Shown here in pieces: positions 7,333 through 16,190 of a stretch of DNA of 64,000 bases. The stretch comes from Ferrovibrio sp. (lineage in GTDB: Bacteria > Pseudomonadota > Alphaproteobacteria > Ferrovibrionales > Ferrovibrionaceae): the NCBI GenBank assembly GCA_017991315.1, contig JAGOQS010000002.1, positions 186,001-250,000 on the forward strand. Reading direction: 5' to 3'. Position 1 is the stretch's first letter; each line of letters starts with the position of its first letter. The notes beneath the pieces were generated by a model that saw only the letters and a program-made list of their open reading frames with translations, did no database searches and was not told the origin of the DNA. The translations under genes were made by a program, and so were the position numbers.

Positions 7333-9861
7333 ATGTTGGAGAAACAACACGGACCGGCCACCATTCTGCCGGAACCCAGCCGCTGGGAGCGGCTGTGGCG
7401 TGGCGCCGTGCCCACCCTGGTGATCTCCGTGGCGCTGGCTGCCAGCTTCTACGGCCATGCCCTGTTGCGCGACCGCGCCGAGGATCGCGCTACCGCCAAT
7501 CTGCGCCTCGACACCGCCGCCATGGGCGATGCCCTGGAGGACCGCGCGGCCCGGGCGAAGCATATGTTCCAGGCGGTGACGGCTTTCTTCCACGCATCGC
7601 AGACCGTATCGGCGGAAGAATTCGCCAGCTTCGTCACACTGATCCATGCCAGCGGCAATGTGCGCGGCGTGGATTTCATCAGCTACCTGCCGGCGAATCA
7701 GATTCGCGCCGGGCAATACGCGCCGCTTTATGCCAATGGCTTCGAGCTGCAGCGCCGTATCGACACCGCTACACCGGCGCTGCTGGAAATATGGCGCGAG
7801 ACCATCGACCGTGCGCTGAGCAACGGCCAGGCCGTCACCATGCTGCCGCTGGGCCTGCCGGCGCAGTCCAATCCACGGCCAAACCAGGGCGTCTTGTGGG
7901 CCCGCGCAGTCTCCAGTGGTGAACAGCCCGGCGAAATCATTGGCGTGCTGGCGATGCAGGCTGACCTCACGCAGATGGCGGCGGAGTCTTTCGAAACCTG
8001 GCGGACGCGCCATGGCATCCGGCTTTCGGCGGAAGCCACGGCTGCCACGCCTGCCGTATTCGAGCACAATCTCGACCGCCCGGCCGAACCGCGCCAGCAG
8101 TCCGGCGAAACCCTGCATCTGTTCGCCCATGCCTGGCGGCTTGAAACCTGGGGCCTGCAGCAGAACCGGCTGAGCGGCGACGCATTGCTGGCCAAGCTGG
8201 CGCTGGGGCTTGGCATCATCGTCAGCCTGATCGTGTTCGGTGCGTCGCTGAGCCAGAAGCGTGCCCGCATCCAGGCCGATCAGGCGCGGCGCCGCCTGAT
8301 CGACGCACTCGACAGCATGCGCGACGGCTTCGCCGTATTCGACGCTGAAGATCGCCTGCTGCTGTGGAATGGCAAATTCCTCACCTGCCATCCCTTGAGT
8401 GCCGGCCATATCCGCATCGGCCTGTATTATGGCGACCTGCTGCGCGAAGGCCTGCGGCTTGGCGAATATGCCGGCGTCGACAACGACAGCGAAGCCTGGC
8501 TCAGCGACCGCCTTGCCGCCCGCGCCGCCGAGCGACCGGAAGAAGTACAATTGCAAGACGGACGCTGGCTGCGCTGGATGGCCTTCCGCACCTCCGATGG
8601 TGGCAGCGCCCTGCTCTGCAGCGACGTGACCGAAGCGAAGCAGCATGAAGACCGGCTCGCCAGCCAGCTCGAAATCCTGGAGCATATGACCGGCGGCGGG
8701 CGGTTGAACGACCTGCTCGGCGAAGTGATCGGCTGGCTTGAAGGCAACCTGCCTGGCGCGCTGGCCTCGCTGCACCGCCTCGATGCCAATGGCAAACGCT
8801 TTGCCTCCTCGGTCTGCGGCCAGATTCCGCTTGATTATGCCAGCAGCCTGACTGGAATCGAGATTGGGCCCGACGTCGGCTCCTGCGGCACCGCCGCCTT
8901 CCGTCGCGAGATCGTGATCAGCGCTGAAATCGCCAGCGATCCGCTATGGCGCAACTACATTCGTCTTGTCGAACCTTATGGCCTCAAGTCGGTATGGTCA
9001 GTACCGATCATGGGCGACAGCGGACAGGTGCATGGCACGCTGGCGGCTTATTTCAAGCAACCGCGGCACCCAAGCGAAAGCGACCTCAAGATCCTGCGCA
9101 TGGCGGCGACCATGGCGCGACTGGCACTGGAGCGCGAAGCCTATCTGGCGCGGCTGACCAATCTGGCCAAGCTGGAGGCAGTGGACCGTCTCTCAGGCGG
9201 CATCGCGCATGACTTCAACAATCTGCTGCAAGTTATCGAACAGAGCACCGCGCTGCTGCGCAAATCGCTGAATGAAGCGCGGCAACGCAACCTTGCCGAC
9301 ATGACCCTGGAAGCGGCCGGCAAGGGCGCGGCACTGATCAAACGCCTGCTGGTTTTCGCGCGCGGCCAGCCGTTGCAACTCGGCGGCATCGACCTGGCGC
9401 AGACCATGCGCGAACTGGAGCCGCTGCTGCGCCAGGCCTGCGGCGATATCGACATCACCTTCGCCCTGGAAGAGAATGTCGGCAGCGCCCATACCGACCG
9501 CATCATGCTGGAAAGCGCATTGCTCAATCTGGTGATCAATGCCCGCGACGCGATGCCCGATGGTGGCGCGTTGCGCGTCGCGCTGAAACGGCGTGAATTC
9601 GTCACCGCTGATACTGGCCTCGGCCTCTCCCCCGGCAATTATGCTGCGATCAGCGTCAGCGATACCGGCACCGGCATGGATGCGGAAACCCTGCGCAATG
9701 CCGTGGTGCCGTATTTCACCACCAAGCCGGTGGGCAGCGGCAGCGGGCTGGGCTTGAGCATGGCCTATGGTTTCGCCCGCGAGAGCGGTGGTGCCTTACA
9801 GCTCGACAGCCAGCCGGGACAAGGCACGGTAGTGACGCTGTATCTGCCGCTTAAGGCCTAA
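7333..9861 (+). CDS. CHASE-domain sensor histidine kinase
   Basis: An 842-residue membrane kinase from ATG 7333. It has a transmembrane helix near 24-42, a periplasmic CHASE domain (the FHASQTVSAEEFASFV...GVDFISYLP region) and a second helix near 270. A PAS-like segment (LIDALDSMRDGFAVFD) and a GAF-like domain follow. The catalytic core has H-box GGIAHDFNNLL, an N box with NLVINARDAMPDGG, and GSGSGLGLSMAYGF. The AHDFNN type usually phosphorylates a stand-alone receiver. One such receiver is encoded convergently 6 bases beyond the stop, the likely partner. It is divergent from the hybrid kinase. Confidence 0.9.
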   Translation: MLEKQHGPATILPEPSRWERLWRGAVPTLVISVALAASFYGHALLRDRAEDRATANLRLDTAAMGDALEDRAARAKHMFQAVTAFFHASQTVSAEEFASFVTLIHASGNVRGVDFISYLPANQIRAGQYAPLYANGFELQRRIDTATPALLEIWRETIDRALSNGQAVTMLPLGLPAQSNPRPNQGVLWARAVSSGEQPGEIIGVLAMQADLTQMAAESFETWRTRHGIRLSAEATAATPAVFEHNLDRPAEPRQQSGETLHLFAHAWRLETWGLQQNRLSGDALLAKLALGLGIIVSLIVFGASLSQKRARIQADQARRRLIDALDSMRDGFAVFDAEDRLLLWNGKFLTCHPLSAGHIRIGLYYGDLLREGLRLGEYAGVDNDSEAWLSDRLAARAAERPEEVQLQDGRWLRWMAFRTSDGGSALLCSDVTEAKQHEDRLASQLEILEHMTGGGRLNDLLGEVIGWLEGNLPGALASLHRLDANGKRFASSVCGQIPLDYASSLTGIEIGPDVGSCGTAAFRREIVISAEIASDPLWRNYIRLVEPYGLKSVWSVPIMGDSGQVHGTLAAYFKQPRHPSESDLKILRMAATMARLALEREAYLARLTNLAKLEAVDRLSGGIAHDFNNLLQVIEQSTALLRKSLNEARQRNLADMTLEAAGKGAALIKRLLVFARGQPLQLGGIDLAQTMRELEPLLRQACGDIDITFALEENVGSAHTDRIMLESALLNLVINARDAMPDGGALRVALKRREFVTADTGLGLSPGNYAAISVSDTGTGMDAETLRNAVVPYFTTKPVGSGSGLGLSMAYGFARESGGALQLDSQPGQGTVVTLYLPLKA

Positions 9862-9867
9862 GATTAG

Positions 9868-10239
9868 TCAGGGCTTGAGCACTGTTGCCAGGGTTTCCAC
9901 CAGCGTCTCGCCGGTGAACGGCTTGGAAAGCACCGCATCAGCGCCGAAGGTGCTGGCGAATTGCAGGAAATCCTGGTTGCCGCGACGGCCACCGCCAGAC
10001 ATGGCGATCACCCGGATGCCTGGCGCCAGGGCGCGCACAGCGCGGATCAATTCCAGCCCATCCATGTCCGGCATCAGGATATCGGTGATCACGGCATCAA
10101 AATCGCCCTGCTGGCGCAGCAACTCCACCGCCTTGCGGCCATCGGCGAAGCTTTCCACCGCGTGGCCATAGGCCTCCAGCGTCATCCGCAGGCTGCGGCA
10201 AACGAGATCGTCATCCTCTACGAGCAGAATGCGAGCCAC
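9868..10239 (-). CDS. Single-domain response regulator (CheY-like)
   Basis: A 123-residue receiver-only protein. The acidic pocket is in LLVEDDD, the phosphoacceptor Asp is in DILMPDMDG near residue 53, the switch residue is in AMSGGG and the lysine in SKPF. There is no output domain. The start is GTG at 10239 with a GGGGAAA site. It converges on the CHASE kinase with a 6-base gap, so phosphotransfer from that kinase is the likely job. Confidence 0.92.
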   Translation of the reverse strand: MARILLVEDDDLVCRSLRMTLEAYGHAVESFADGRKAVELLRQQGDFDAVITDILMPDMDGLELIRAVRALAPGIRVIAMSGGGRRGNQDFLQFASTFGADAVLSKPFTGETLVETLATVLKP

Positions 10240-10310
10240 GTGCGTTTCCCCGAACCAGGCAACTGAAATCCGCCCTTAAGCTATACCAGCCGCAGGAAAC
10301 CGGCTAGTTG

Positions 10311-10874
10311 CTAATCATAGCGGATGGCAAGGACTTCCAGGCTTTCGCGGCCCGTGGGCGTGCGCATTTCCACCGTGTCGCCAACCCGCGCCTTCAGCAG
10401 CGCGCGGGCCACCGGCGATACCCAGCTTATCTCACCCTGTTCGATCCGCGCTTCATCGACGCCGACGATACGCACCGTGCGTTCCACATCCTGTTCGTCG
10501 ACATAGGTGACGGTGGCGCCGAAGAAAACCTGCTCGCGGTTTTTCTGCAGAGCGGGATCGACCGGCTCGGCGATTTCCAGCCGCTTGAGCAGGAAACGGA
10601 TGCGGCGGTCGATTTCGCGCAGCCGGCGCTTACCATAGATGTAATCACCATTCTCCGAGCGGTCGCCATTGCCCGCCGCCCAGGACACCACCTCGACGAC
10701 CTTTGGTCGTTCCACCGAGCGCAATTGCTTCAGCTCGGCGCGCATGCGCTCCAGGCCTTCCGGCGTGATGTAGTTTTTCGCACCCTTGGGCAGCGCCGGG
10801 CCGGCCGCCGCATCGTCTTCGGCGTCGTCGCCGGCGGACTCCCCGTCGGATTCCTTGGTGAAGGCCTTGCTCAT
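10311..10874 (-). CDS. greB: Transcription elongation factor GreB
   Basis: A 187-residue GreA/GreB factor that stimulates RNA polymerase to cleave backtracked transcripts. The coiled-coil domain carries NYITPEGLERMRAELKQL, and GDRSENGDYIYGKRRLREID is the GreB-specific tip. The C-terminal FKBP-like domain ends with ARVGDTVEMRTPTGRESLEV. An acidic low-complexity leader of about 30 residues precedes the core. Start chosen at ATG 10874 with AGGGGA upstream. Confidence 0.93.
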   Translation of the reverse strand: MSKAFTKESDGESAGDDAEDDAAAGPALPKGAKNYITPEGLERMRAELKQLRSVERPKVVEVVSWAAGNGDRSENGDYIYGKRRLREIDRRIRFLLKRLEIAEPVDPALQKNREQVFFGATVTYVDEQDVERTVRIVGVDEARIEQGEISWVSPVARALLKARVGDTVEMRTPTGRESLEVLAIRYD

Positions 10875-10944
10875 GCCGCCGGCTTCCCCTGGCGCCCGGA
10901 CCAGACCCGGACGCCCCCGATTCACTTAAGTATTTGAGAAAATT

Positions 10945-11022
10945 TGGGGCGAGAGACGGGACTTGAACCCGCGACCCCCAGAGCCACAATCTGGTGCTCT
11001 AACCAACTGAGCTACTCCCGCC
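10945..11022 (-). tRNA. tRNA-His (GUG)
   Basis: The minus strand folds as a complete cloverleaf. The acceptor stem GCGGGAG pairs with CTCTCGC. The D arm has AGCTCAGTTGG. The anticodon stem CCAGA/TCTGG closes a loop TTGTGGC with anticodon GTG. The T arm has GGTTCAAGTCC. The extra 5' G (G-1, position 11022) opposite C73 is diagnostic of tRNA-His. CCA is encoded at 10947-10945. Confidence 0.97.
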
Positions 11023-11034
11023 GCAATGGGCGCC

Positions 11035-11063
11035 TTATTAAACAAGGCCTTGGCCCAGGTCAA
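11035..11063 (-). promoter_or_regulatory. Sigma-70 type promoter of tRNA-His
   Basis: On the minus strand TTGACC (11063-11058) is followed after 17 bases by TAATAA (11040-11035). The tRNA 5' end is 12 bases beyond the -10 box. Both hexamers are close to consensus with ideal spacing. Confidence 0.75.
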
Positions 11064-11166
11064 GGCCAGCGGGGCGACAACCGCGTGGATTGTGTAAGTT
11101 GTTGTTCTAGCAGTGCGAGCGGGTGATTTTCTTGCTCTGGGGGCGGGAACCCGCCAGAATTCCCGC

Positions 11167-11661
11167 ATGACGGAATTCTGGCTGATCCTCGCCGCGCTGC
11201 TCATCGGCATCCCCGGCGCCCTCTTCATCGTGATGCAAATCAACGCCGCCCATCGCCGCCAGGTCATGGCCTATGAGTGGAACTCGGCCGAAGTGATCCG
11301 GCGCGGGCAACGCCTGGACCAGCTCGAAAAGCTGACCAAGGACGCGCAGAAGAAGATCGCGGAGCTGACCAAGGAGAATTTCGAGCTGAAGGCCCAGGTC
11401 ACCAAGCTGGAACGCCTGGCCACCGCCGCGATCCAGGCCCCCGCCCCCGACGACAAGACTTTCAGCGTCGCGGTGTTCAACCAGGAAGTCCGCCGTGCCC
11501 ATATGATGGGCCAGAAGCACCGCAACCTCGACGATAAATGGGCCGAGATCAATTACGAGGACGTGAGTGCCGCCAACGAGGATGCGGTGCGCAAGAAGAT
11601 GCTACGCAAATATCCGCCGGAGCGCGGCTTCGTGATTGAGAGCGTTACGCTGAAACGCTGA
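11167..11661 (+). CDS. Hypothetical single-pass membrane protein with coiled coil
   Basis: A 164-residue protein, not assigned to a family. It starts MTEFWLILAALLIGIPGALF, one N-terminal transmembrane helix, followed by a cytoplasmic heptad-rich stretch around residues 50-90 (QLEKLTKDAQKKIAEL, ENFELKAQVTKLERL). The C-terminal part contains KTFSVAVFNQEVRRAHMMG and KYPPERGFVIESVTLKR and may be a small globular domain. It overlaps the end of the convergent methyltransferase-like gene by 17 bases. Confidence 0.75.
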   Translation: MTEFWLILAALLIGIPGALFIVMQINAAHRRQVMAYEWNSAEVIRRGQRLDQLEKLTKDAQKKIAELTKENFELKAQVTKLERLATAAIQAPAPDDKTFSVAVFNQEVRRAHMMGQKHRNLDDKWAEINYEDVSAANEDAVRKKMLRKYPPERGFVIESVTLKR

Positions 11662-12442
11662 GATCGCTGCTGGCGAAGACGCGCAATTCCAGCGCGGTCT
11701 GATTGTCGATCTCGCCGAGCGGTGCCAGGTTCCAGCCCCATTCTTTCTCCGCAACCGGCGGCGTGATGTCGAACAAAGCCGATTCCGACATCACCACCTC
11801 GCCGGCACGATTGCGAAAGATGCGGCGCTGCTCGCTGACCAGACCGACCCGGCAATCGAGTTGCCGCAAGCCGGCGAGATGTGCCGCAACAATGCGGCGG
11901 CCATAAGCCTGGCGGGTAGCGAAGGACTGCCCTGCCCGCTCCAGCTTCTCCAGCGGCAGCAACGGCAGTTGCGATAGCAGATTGAGCGACAGTACCAGAC
12001 CCGGCTTGTCCACATCCAAACCCAGCAGCGCAGCAGGCTGTGGCTCGGGCAGCGGCTTGCCTACGCGCCATTCAAGCATCATGGGCGCCAGGCCGGAAAC
12101 ATCGAACAGCCGCGCCTCGACATTGGGATAGCGCTTCAGCCGCCAGAGCTGCATCGGCAGCCAGGCGATATCGGCCATCAGCACGCGGTCGAATTTCGCA
12201 GCCAAGGCGGCGAGCGGCAGGTCGTCCAGCAGCCCGGCGCCGAGCACCCAGGCGGTGCCGCCCTGTGGTTGGCCTGCCAGCAGGCTTTCGACAAAGGCGC
12301 GGGTTTCGGCATGATGCGGCGCCCAGGCCTTGGCGCAGCGGCGCGAACGCGACCATAGCCCGACCTGGGCGCGGCCATAGCCCAGCCGCCGCGCCGCCGG
12401 CTCGCAGCGCACCGTCATGCTCAGCAGCAATTCCGCCAGCAT
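11645..12442 (-). CDS. SAM-methyltransferase-fold-like conserved protein (last gene of the long operon)
   Basis: 265 residues. WVLGAGLLDDLPLAAL near residue 66 followed by FDRVLMADI resembles motif I and the acidic residue of a class I methyltransferase fold. Downstream is a SLNLLSQLPL segment where motif IV would lie. No clear substrate signature is visible. It starts 3 bases after the hyuB stop on the same strand, so it is probably translated with the HyuAB enzyme, but a catabolic role is not evident. Family assignment is an inference from motif shape. Confidence 0.6.
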   Translation of the reverse strand: MLAELLLSMTVRCEPAARRLGYGRAQVGLWSRSRRCAKAWAPHHAETRAFVESLLAGQPQGGTAWVLGAGLLDDLPLAALAAKFDRVLMADIAWLPMQLWRLKRYPNVEARLFDVSGLAPMMLEWRVGKPLPEPQPAALLGLDVDKPGLVLSLNLLSQLPLLPLEKLERAGQSFATRQAYGRRIVAAHLAGLRQLDCRVGLVSEQRRIFRNRAGEVVMSESALFDITPPVAEKEWGWNLAPLGEIDNQTALELRVFASSDLSVSA

Positions 12443-12445
12443 GGC

Positions 12446-14131
12446 TTATTCGGCGGCGGCGCGCCGCCCGAACCGCGCCACGGCCTGCTCGCGCGTGTAA
12501 TAGCCGCGCGCGATATCGCGCTCGATGGCAGCCGTATCGCGCGCGGCGGGATCGCCATAGCCGCCGCCGCCGGGCGTGGAGACGCGCACCCGGTCGCCGA
12601 CCTTGATGGCGATATCCTGATCCTTGGAAAGATGCGGCGGCACGTATTTGCCGCTGCTGTCGCGCTCGATCAACACGGTGTTGAGGCCGCCATCCTCGCC
12701 GCCCAGCACGCCACGCGGCCCCGTCCGGCCATGGTCCATCACCATGGACGCTCGCGCCTCGCCGCGCCGCAGCCGGATGGTGTAATTCACGCCGAAGCCA
12801 CCACGATACTTGCCGGCGCCGCCCGAGCCTTCATGCAGCGAGTATTCCTCGAACAGCACCGGGTAATACTGCTCCATCACCTCGATCGGCGTGGTCTTGG
12901 AAATGCCGATGGTGGAACAGCCGTTGCTGATGCCATCACCGCCATGCCAGCCGCCATAGCCGCCGCCGGAAATCACATACATGACATAGGAACGATTGCG
13001 CGCCGGATCGAAACCGCCGAGCGCGAGATTGCCGGATGTGCCGGCGGGCGCGGCGAACAGCTTGTCCGGCATCGCCTGCACCAGCGCATTGAACACCGCC
13101 TCCGCGATGCGCTGGCTGACTTCCGCCGCGCAGCCCGAGACCGGGCGCGGATACTTGGCATAGAGGAAGGTGCCTTCCGGATCCTTGATCTTCAGCGGCT
13201 CGAAGGTGCCGGCATTGATCGGCACATCGGGGAAGATATGCTTCACCGCCAGATAGACCGACGACTTGGTGGTGGCCAGCACCGAATTCATCGGCCCCTT
13301 GCAGGGTGGGCTGGACCCGGTCATGTCGAAATGCAGTTCGTCGCCCTGCTTGGTCACGGCCATCTCGATATGCAGCGGCTCGTCCACCACGCCATCGGAA
13401 TCAACCACCGCCGAACCGCGATAGACGCCATCGGGAATGGCGCGGATGCGGGCGCGCATCTGCTGCGAGGCACGCGCCTTCAATTCGGCAATCGCCGCTT
13501 CCACCGTGTCGGCGCCATAGCGGTCGAGCAAAGCGGTCAGCCGCTTCTCGCCAATCGAGAGGGCCGCGGCCTGGGCCTTGATATCGCCGATGCGCTGATC
13601 GGCGATGCGGATATTGCTGAGGATGATGGACAGGATTTCCTCGTCCAGCACACCCTGCTTGTAGAGCTTCACCGGCGGTAGCCGCAGGCCTTCCTGCTCC
13701 ACTTCGGTGGCATTGGCCGAGAAGCCGCCCGGCACCATGCCGCCGGTATCCGGCCAATGGCCGGTATTGGCCAGCCAGGAGAACAGCTTGCCGCGATAGA
13801 AGAACGGCTTGACGAATTTCACATCCATCAGATGCGTGCCGCCGAGATACGGATCGTTGACGATATAGATATCGCCGGGCTGCGGGCTGCGCGCCCGCTC
13901 GATCACGGCTTGCGTCGAGAATTGCATGGTGCCGACGAAAACCGGCAGGCCGAGATCGCCCTGGGCAATCAGTTCGCCGGTATCGCGGTGGTAGATGCCG
14001 TCGGAACGGTCCAGCGCTTCCGAGATCACCGGCGAGAAGGCCGCGCGGCAGAAAGCCAGGTCCATCTCGTTGCAGACCTGCTGCAAGCCGTTCTGGATCA
14101 CGACAAGAGTTACGGGATCGAGCTTTGTCAT
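12446..14131 (-). CDS. hyuB: Hydantoinase B/oxoprolinase-type subunit HyuB
   Basis: A 561-residue beta subunit of an ATP-dependent cyclic amide hydrolase. Recognisable blocks are FCRAAFSPVISEALDRSDGIY, QGDLGLPVFVGTM, GDIYIVNDPYLGGTHLMDV and the C-terminal GGGGYGDP. The start ATG 14131 overlaps the hyuA stop by 4 bases. In this family HyuA activates the lactam carbonyl with ATP and HyuB completes ring opening, as in 5-oxoprolinase and N-methylhydantoinase. Its place behind the ABC importer and N-heterocycle genes suggests it opens a lactam made by the upstream enzymes. Confidence 0.93.
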   Translation of the reverse strand: MTKLDPVTLVVIQNGLQQVCNEMDLAFCRAAFSPVISEALDRSDGIYHRDTGELIAQGDLGLPVFVGTMQFSTQAVIERARSPQPGDIYIVNDPYLGGTHLMDVKFVKPFFYRGKLFSWLANTGHWPDTGGMVPGGFSANATEVEQEGLRLPPVKLYKQGVLDEEILSIILSNIRIADQRIGDIKAQAAALSIGEKRLTALLDRYGADTVEAAIAELKARASQQMRARIRAIPDGVYRGSAVVDSDGVVDEPLHIEMAVTKQGDELHFDMTGSSPPCKGPMNSVLATTKSSVYLAVKHIFPDVPINAGTFEPLKIKDPEGTFLYAKYPRPVSGCAAEVSQRIAEAVFNALVQAMPDKLFAAPAGTSGNLALGGFDPARNRSYVMYVISGGGYGGWHGGDGISNGCSTIGISKTTPIEVMEQYYPVLFEEYSLHEGSGGAGKYRGGFGVNYTIRLRRGEARASMVMDHGRTGPRGVLGGEDGGLNTVLIERDSSGKYVPPHLSKDQDIAIKVGDRVRVSTPGGGGYGDPAARDTAAIERDIARGYYTREQAVARFGRRAAAE

Positions 14132-16164
14132 GGCGTCACCGAAACGATCAGATTGCCGAGAGCATCGACATGCACGCTGTTGCCGGGATCGATCACCACC
14201 GTGGTGTCGAGTTGTTCGCAAATTGCCGGGCCGGCGAAAGTCACCCCGCGCGGCAGGCGTTCGCGGTCATAGACCGGCGTATCCTGCCAGCCGCCGGCAT
14301 CATACCACACCTTGCGCATGCCCTTGCGGGCACCGGCAACATCGGCGGCGGGCGCTGCCGCCAGCAGGCGATCCAGCGTCAATTGCGGGCGGCGGCCGAT
14401 CACGGCGGTATGCAGGTTCACCAGTTGGGCGCGGATTTCCGGCAGTTCGACCTCGAAACGCTGCCAATAGGCGGCCTCGAACGCGGTCTGCAATTCCGCC
14501 GGGGTTATGTCGAGGCTCGGCACCGGCACGGTGAGCAGATGGCTCTGACCCTGGAACTGCATGTCAGCGGTATGCAGCACCTGGATTTCCTCCACCGCCA
14601 CGCCGTCGCGGGCGATGGTGTCGCGGCCTTCCTGGATCTGCTGCTGCAACACGGTTTTCACCAGACCGGGATCAAGGGCGGCAACCGGCCGGTTCACCGT
14701 GCGCACATAATCATGGCGCAGATCGGCGACGACGCAACCCAGCGCATTGGTGATGCCGGGCCGGGCCGGGATCAGCAGTTTCGGGATGCCGAGTTCGAGC
14801 GCCAGGGCTGCGGCATGCAACGGCCCGGCGCCGCCGAAGACAAACAGCGCGAAGTCGCGCGGATCATGGCCACGGCTCAAAGATACCATGCGGATGGCAT
14901 TGGCCATCTTGTCGTTGGCGATGCGCAACACCGCCGCCGCCGCCCCCTCTGCGTCGAGCCCCAGCGGCTTGCCCAAGCCAGCCATGGCGGTGCGCACGTC
15001 ATCCAGCGAGACTTTGTTATCGACCGAGAGCAGGCCATCGGGATTGAGCCGGCCGAGCACCAGGTTGGCATCGGTGATGGTGGGCCGCGTGCCGCCGCGC
15101 CCGTAGCAGATCGGGCCGGGCCGCGCGCCGGCGCTTTCCGGGCCGACCTGCAACATGCCGGCCTCGTTGATGAAGGCGAGCGAGCCGCCGCCGGCACCGA
15201 TGGTATGCACATCCACCATCGGCACATGGATCGGCATGGCATATTCGAGTTCAAGTTCGGACGACACCTGCGGCACGCCATCCTGGATCAGGCCGACATC
15301 CGAGGAAGTACCGCCCATATCGTAGGTGATGACATTCGGCAGCCCGGCGGCGCGCGCCGTGTAGGCGGCGGCCATGACGCCGGAAGCCGGCCCGGACATC
15401 ACGGTATTCACGGCAGCCTCGGCGACAATGCTGGCGGCGATGGTGCCGCCATTGCCCTGCATCACCAGCAGATCGCGCCCGAAGCCGCGATTTTTCAGTT
15501 CGCCATCCAGGCGCTGCATGTAGCGATGCAGCACCGGCTGCACGCTGGCATTGACGCAGGCGGTGGTGCCGCGCTCATACTCGCGATATTCGGAAAGCAA
15601 TTCATGGCCGGCGGTGACATAGCCGTTCGGCCACTCTTCGGCGGCGATTTCCAGCGCGCGCTTCTCGTGACTCTGGTTGATGTAGCTATGCAGGAAATGG
15701 ATCACCAGGGCTTCGCAACCGGCGTCTTTCAAGGTGACTACTGCGGCGCGGAACGCGGCTTCATCCAGCGGTATCACCACATTGCCATCGGCATCCATGC
15801 GCTCGGGCACTTCCAGGCGCCACTGGCGCGGCACCAGAGGCTCGAAACTGCCGGTAAGGCCATAGGGCGTCGGGCGGGTGCGGCGGCCCAATTCCAGGCT
15901 GTCGCGGAAACCCTGTGTGGTGATCAGGCCGACCTTCGCCACCTTGCGCTCGAGCAGCGCGTTGGTGGTGGTGGTGGTGCCATGCACGATGGTGGCGGTA
16001 TCGGCCAGCGCGATGCCAGCCTTGTCCAATGCTGCCAGCACGCCGAAGGCCTGGTTCTCTACCGTGGTCGGCACTTTCGCCAGCGACACCAGGCCGCGCT
16101 CCGGCTCAATGCCGATCAGGTCAGTGAAGGTGCCGCCCACATCGATGCCGACGGTCCAGGCCAT
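14128..16164 (-). CDS. hyuA: Hydantoinase A/oxoprolinase-type subunit HyuA
   Basis: A 678-residue alpha subunit with the actin-like ATPase fold. N-terminal GVDVGGTFTDLI is the phosphate-1 loop; VHGTTTTTNALLER, DMGGTSSDVGLI and FGGAGPLHAAALA are the other family signatures. Length is normal. It partners HyuB to hydrolyse a cyclic amide at the cost of ATP. The start lies 26 bases after the livF stop on the same strand. The substrate is unknown; 5-oxoproline, hydantoin-like rings or a reduced pyridone are the candidates, and the operon context favours the last. Confidence 0.94.
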   Translation of the reverse strand: MAWTVGIDVGGTFTDLIGIEPERGLVSLAKVPTTVENQAFGVLAALDKAGIALADTATIVHGTTTTTNALLERKVAKVGLITTQGFRDSLELGRRTRPTPYGLTGSFEPLVPRQWRLEVPERMDADGNVVIPLDEAAFRAAVVTLKDAGCEALVIHFLHSYINQSHEKRALEIAAEEWPNGYVTAGHELLSEYREYERGTTACVNASVQPVLHRYMQRLDGELKNRGFGRDLLVMQGNGGTIAASIVAEAAVNTVMSGPASGVMAAAYTARAAGLPNVITYDMGGTSSDVGLIQDGVPQVSSELELEYAMPIHVPMVDVHTIGAGGGSLAFINEAGMLQVGPESAGARPGPICYGRGGTRPTITDANLVLGRLNPDGLLSVDNKVSLDDVRTAMAGLGKPLGLDAEGAAAAVLRIANDKMANAIRMVSLSRGHDPRDFALFVFGGAGPLHAAALALELGIPKLLIPARPGITNALGCVVADLRHDYVRTVNRPVAALDPGLVKTVLQQQIQEGRDTIARDGVAVEEIQVLHTADMQFQGQSHLLTVPVPSLDITPAELQTAFEAAYWQRFEVELPEIRAQLVNLHTAVIGRRPQLTLDRLLAAAPAADVAGARKGMRKVWYDAGGWQDTPVYDRERLPRGVTFAGPAICEQLDTTVVIDPGNSVHVDALGNLIVSVTP

Positions 16165-16190
16165 GCCGCTACTCCTCAGACGGAAAGAAA

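Noticed and set aside
10926..11267. Small proteins read through the tRNA-His region, including a GVAQLVRAPDCGSGG-type peptide
   Set aside because: This is the well-known false translation of a tRNA gene; the cloverleaf explains the sequence.
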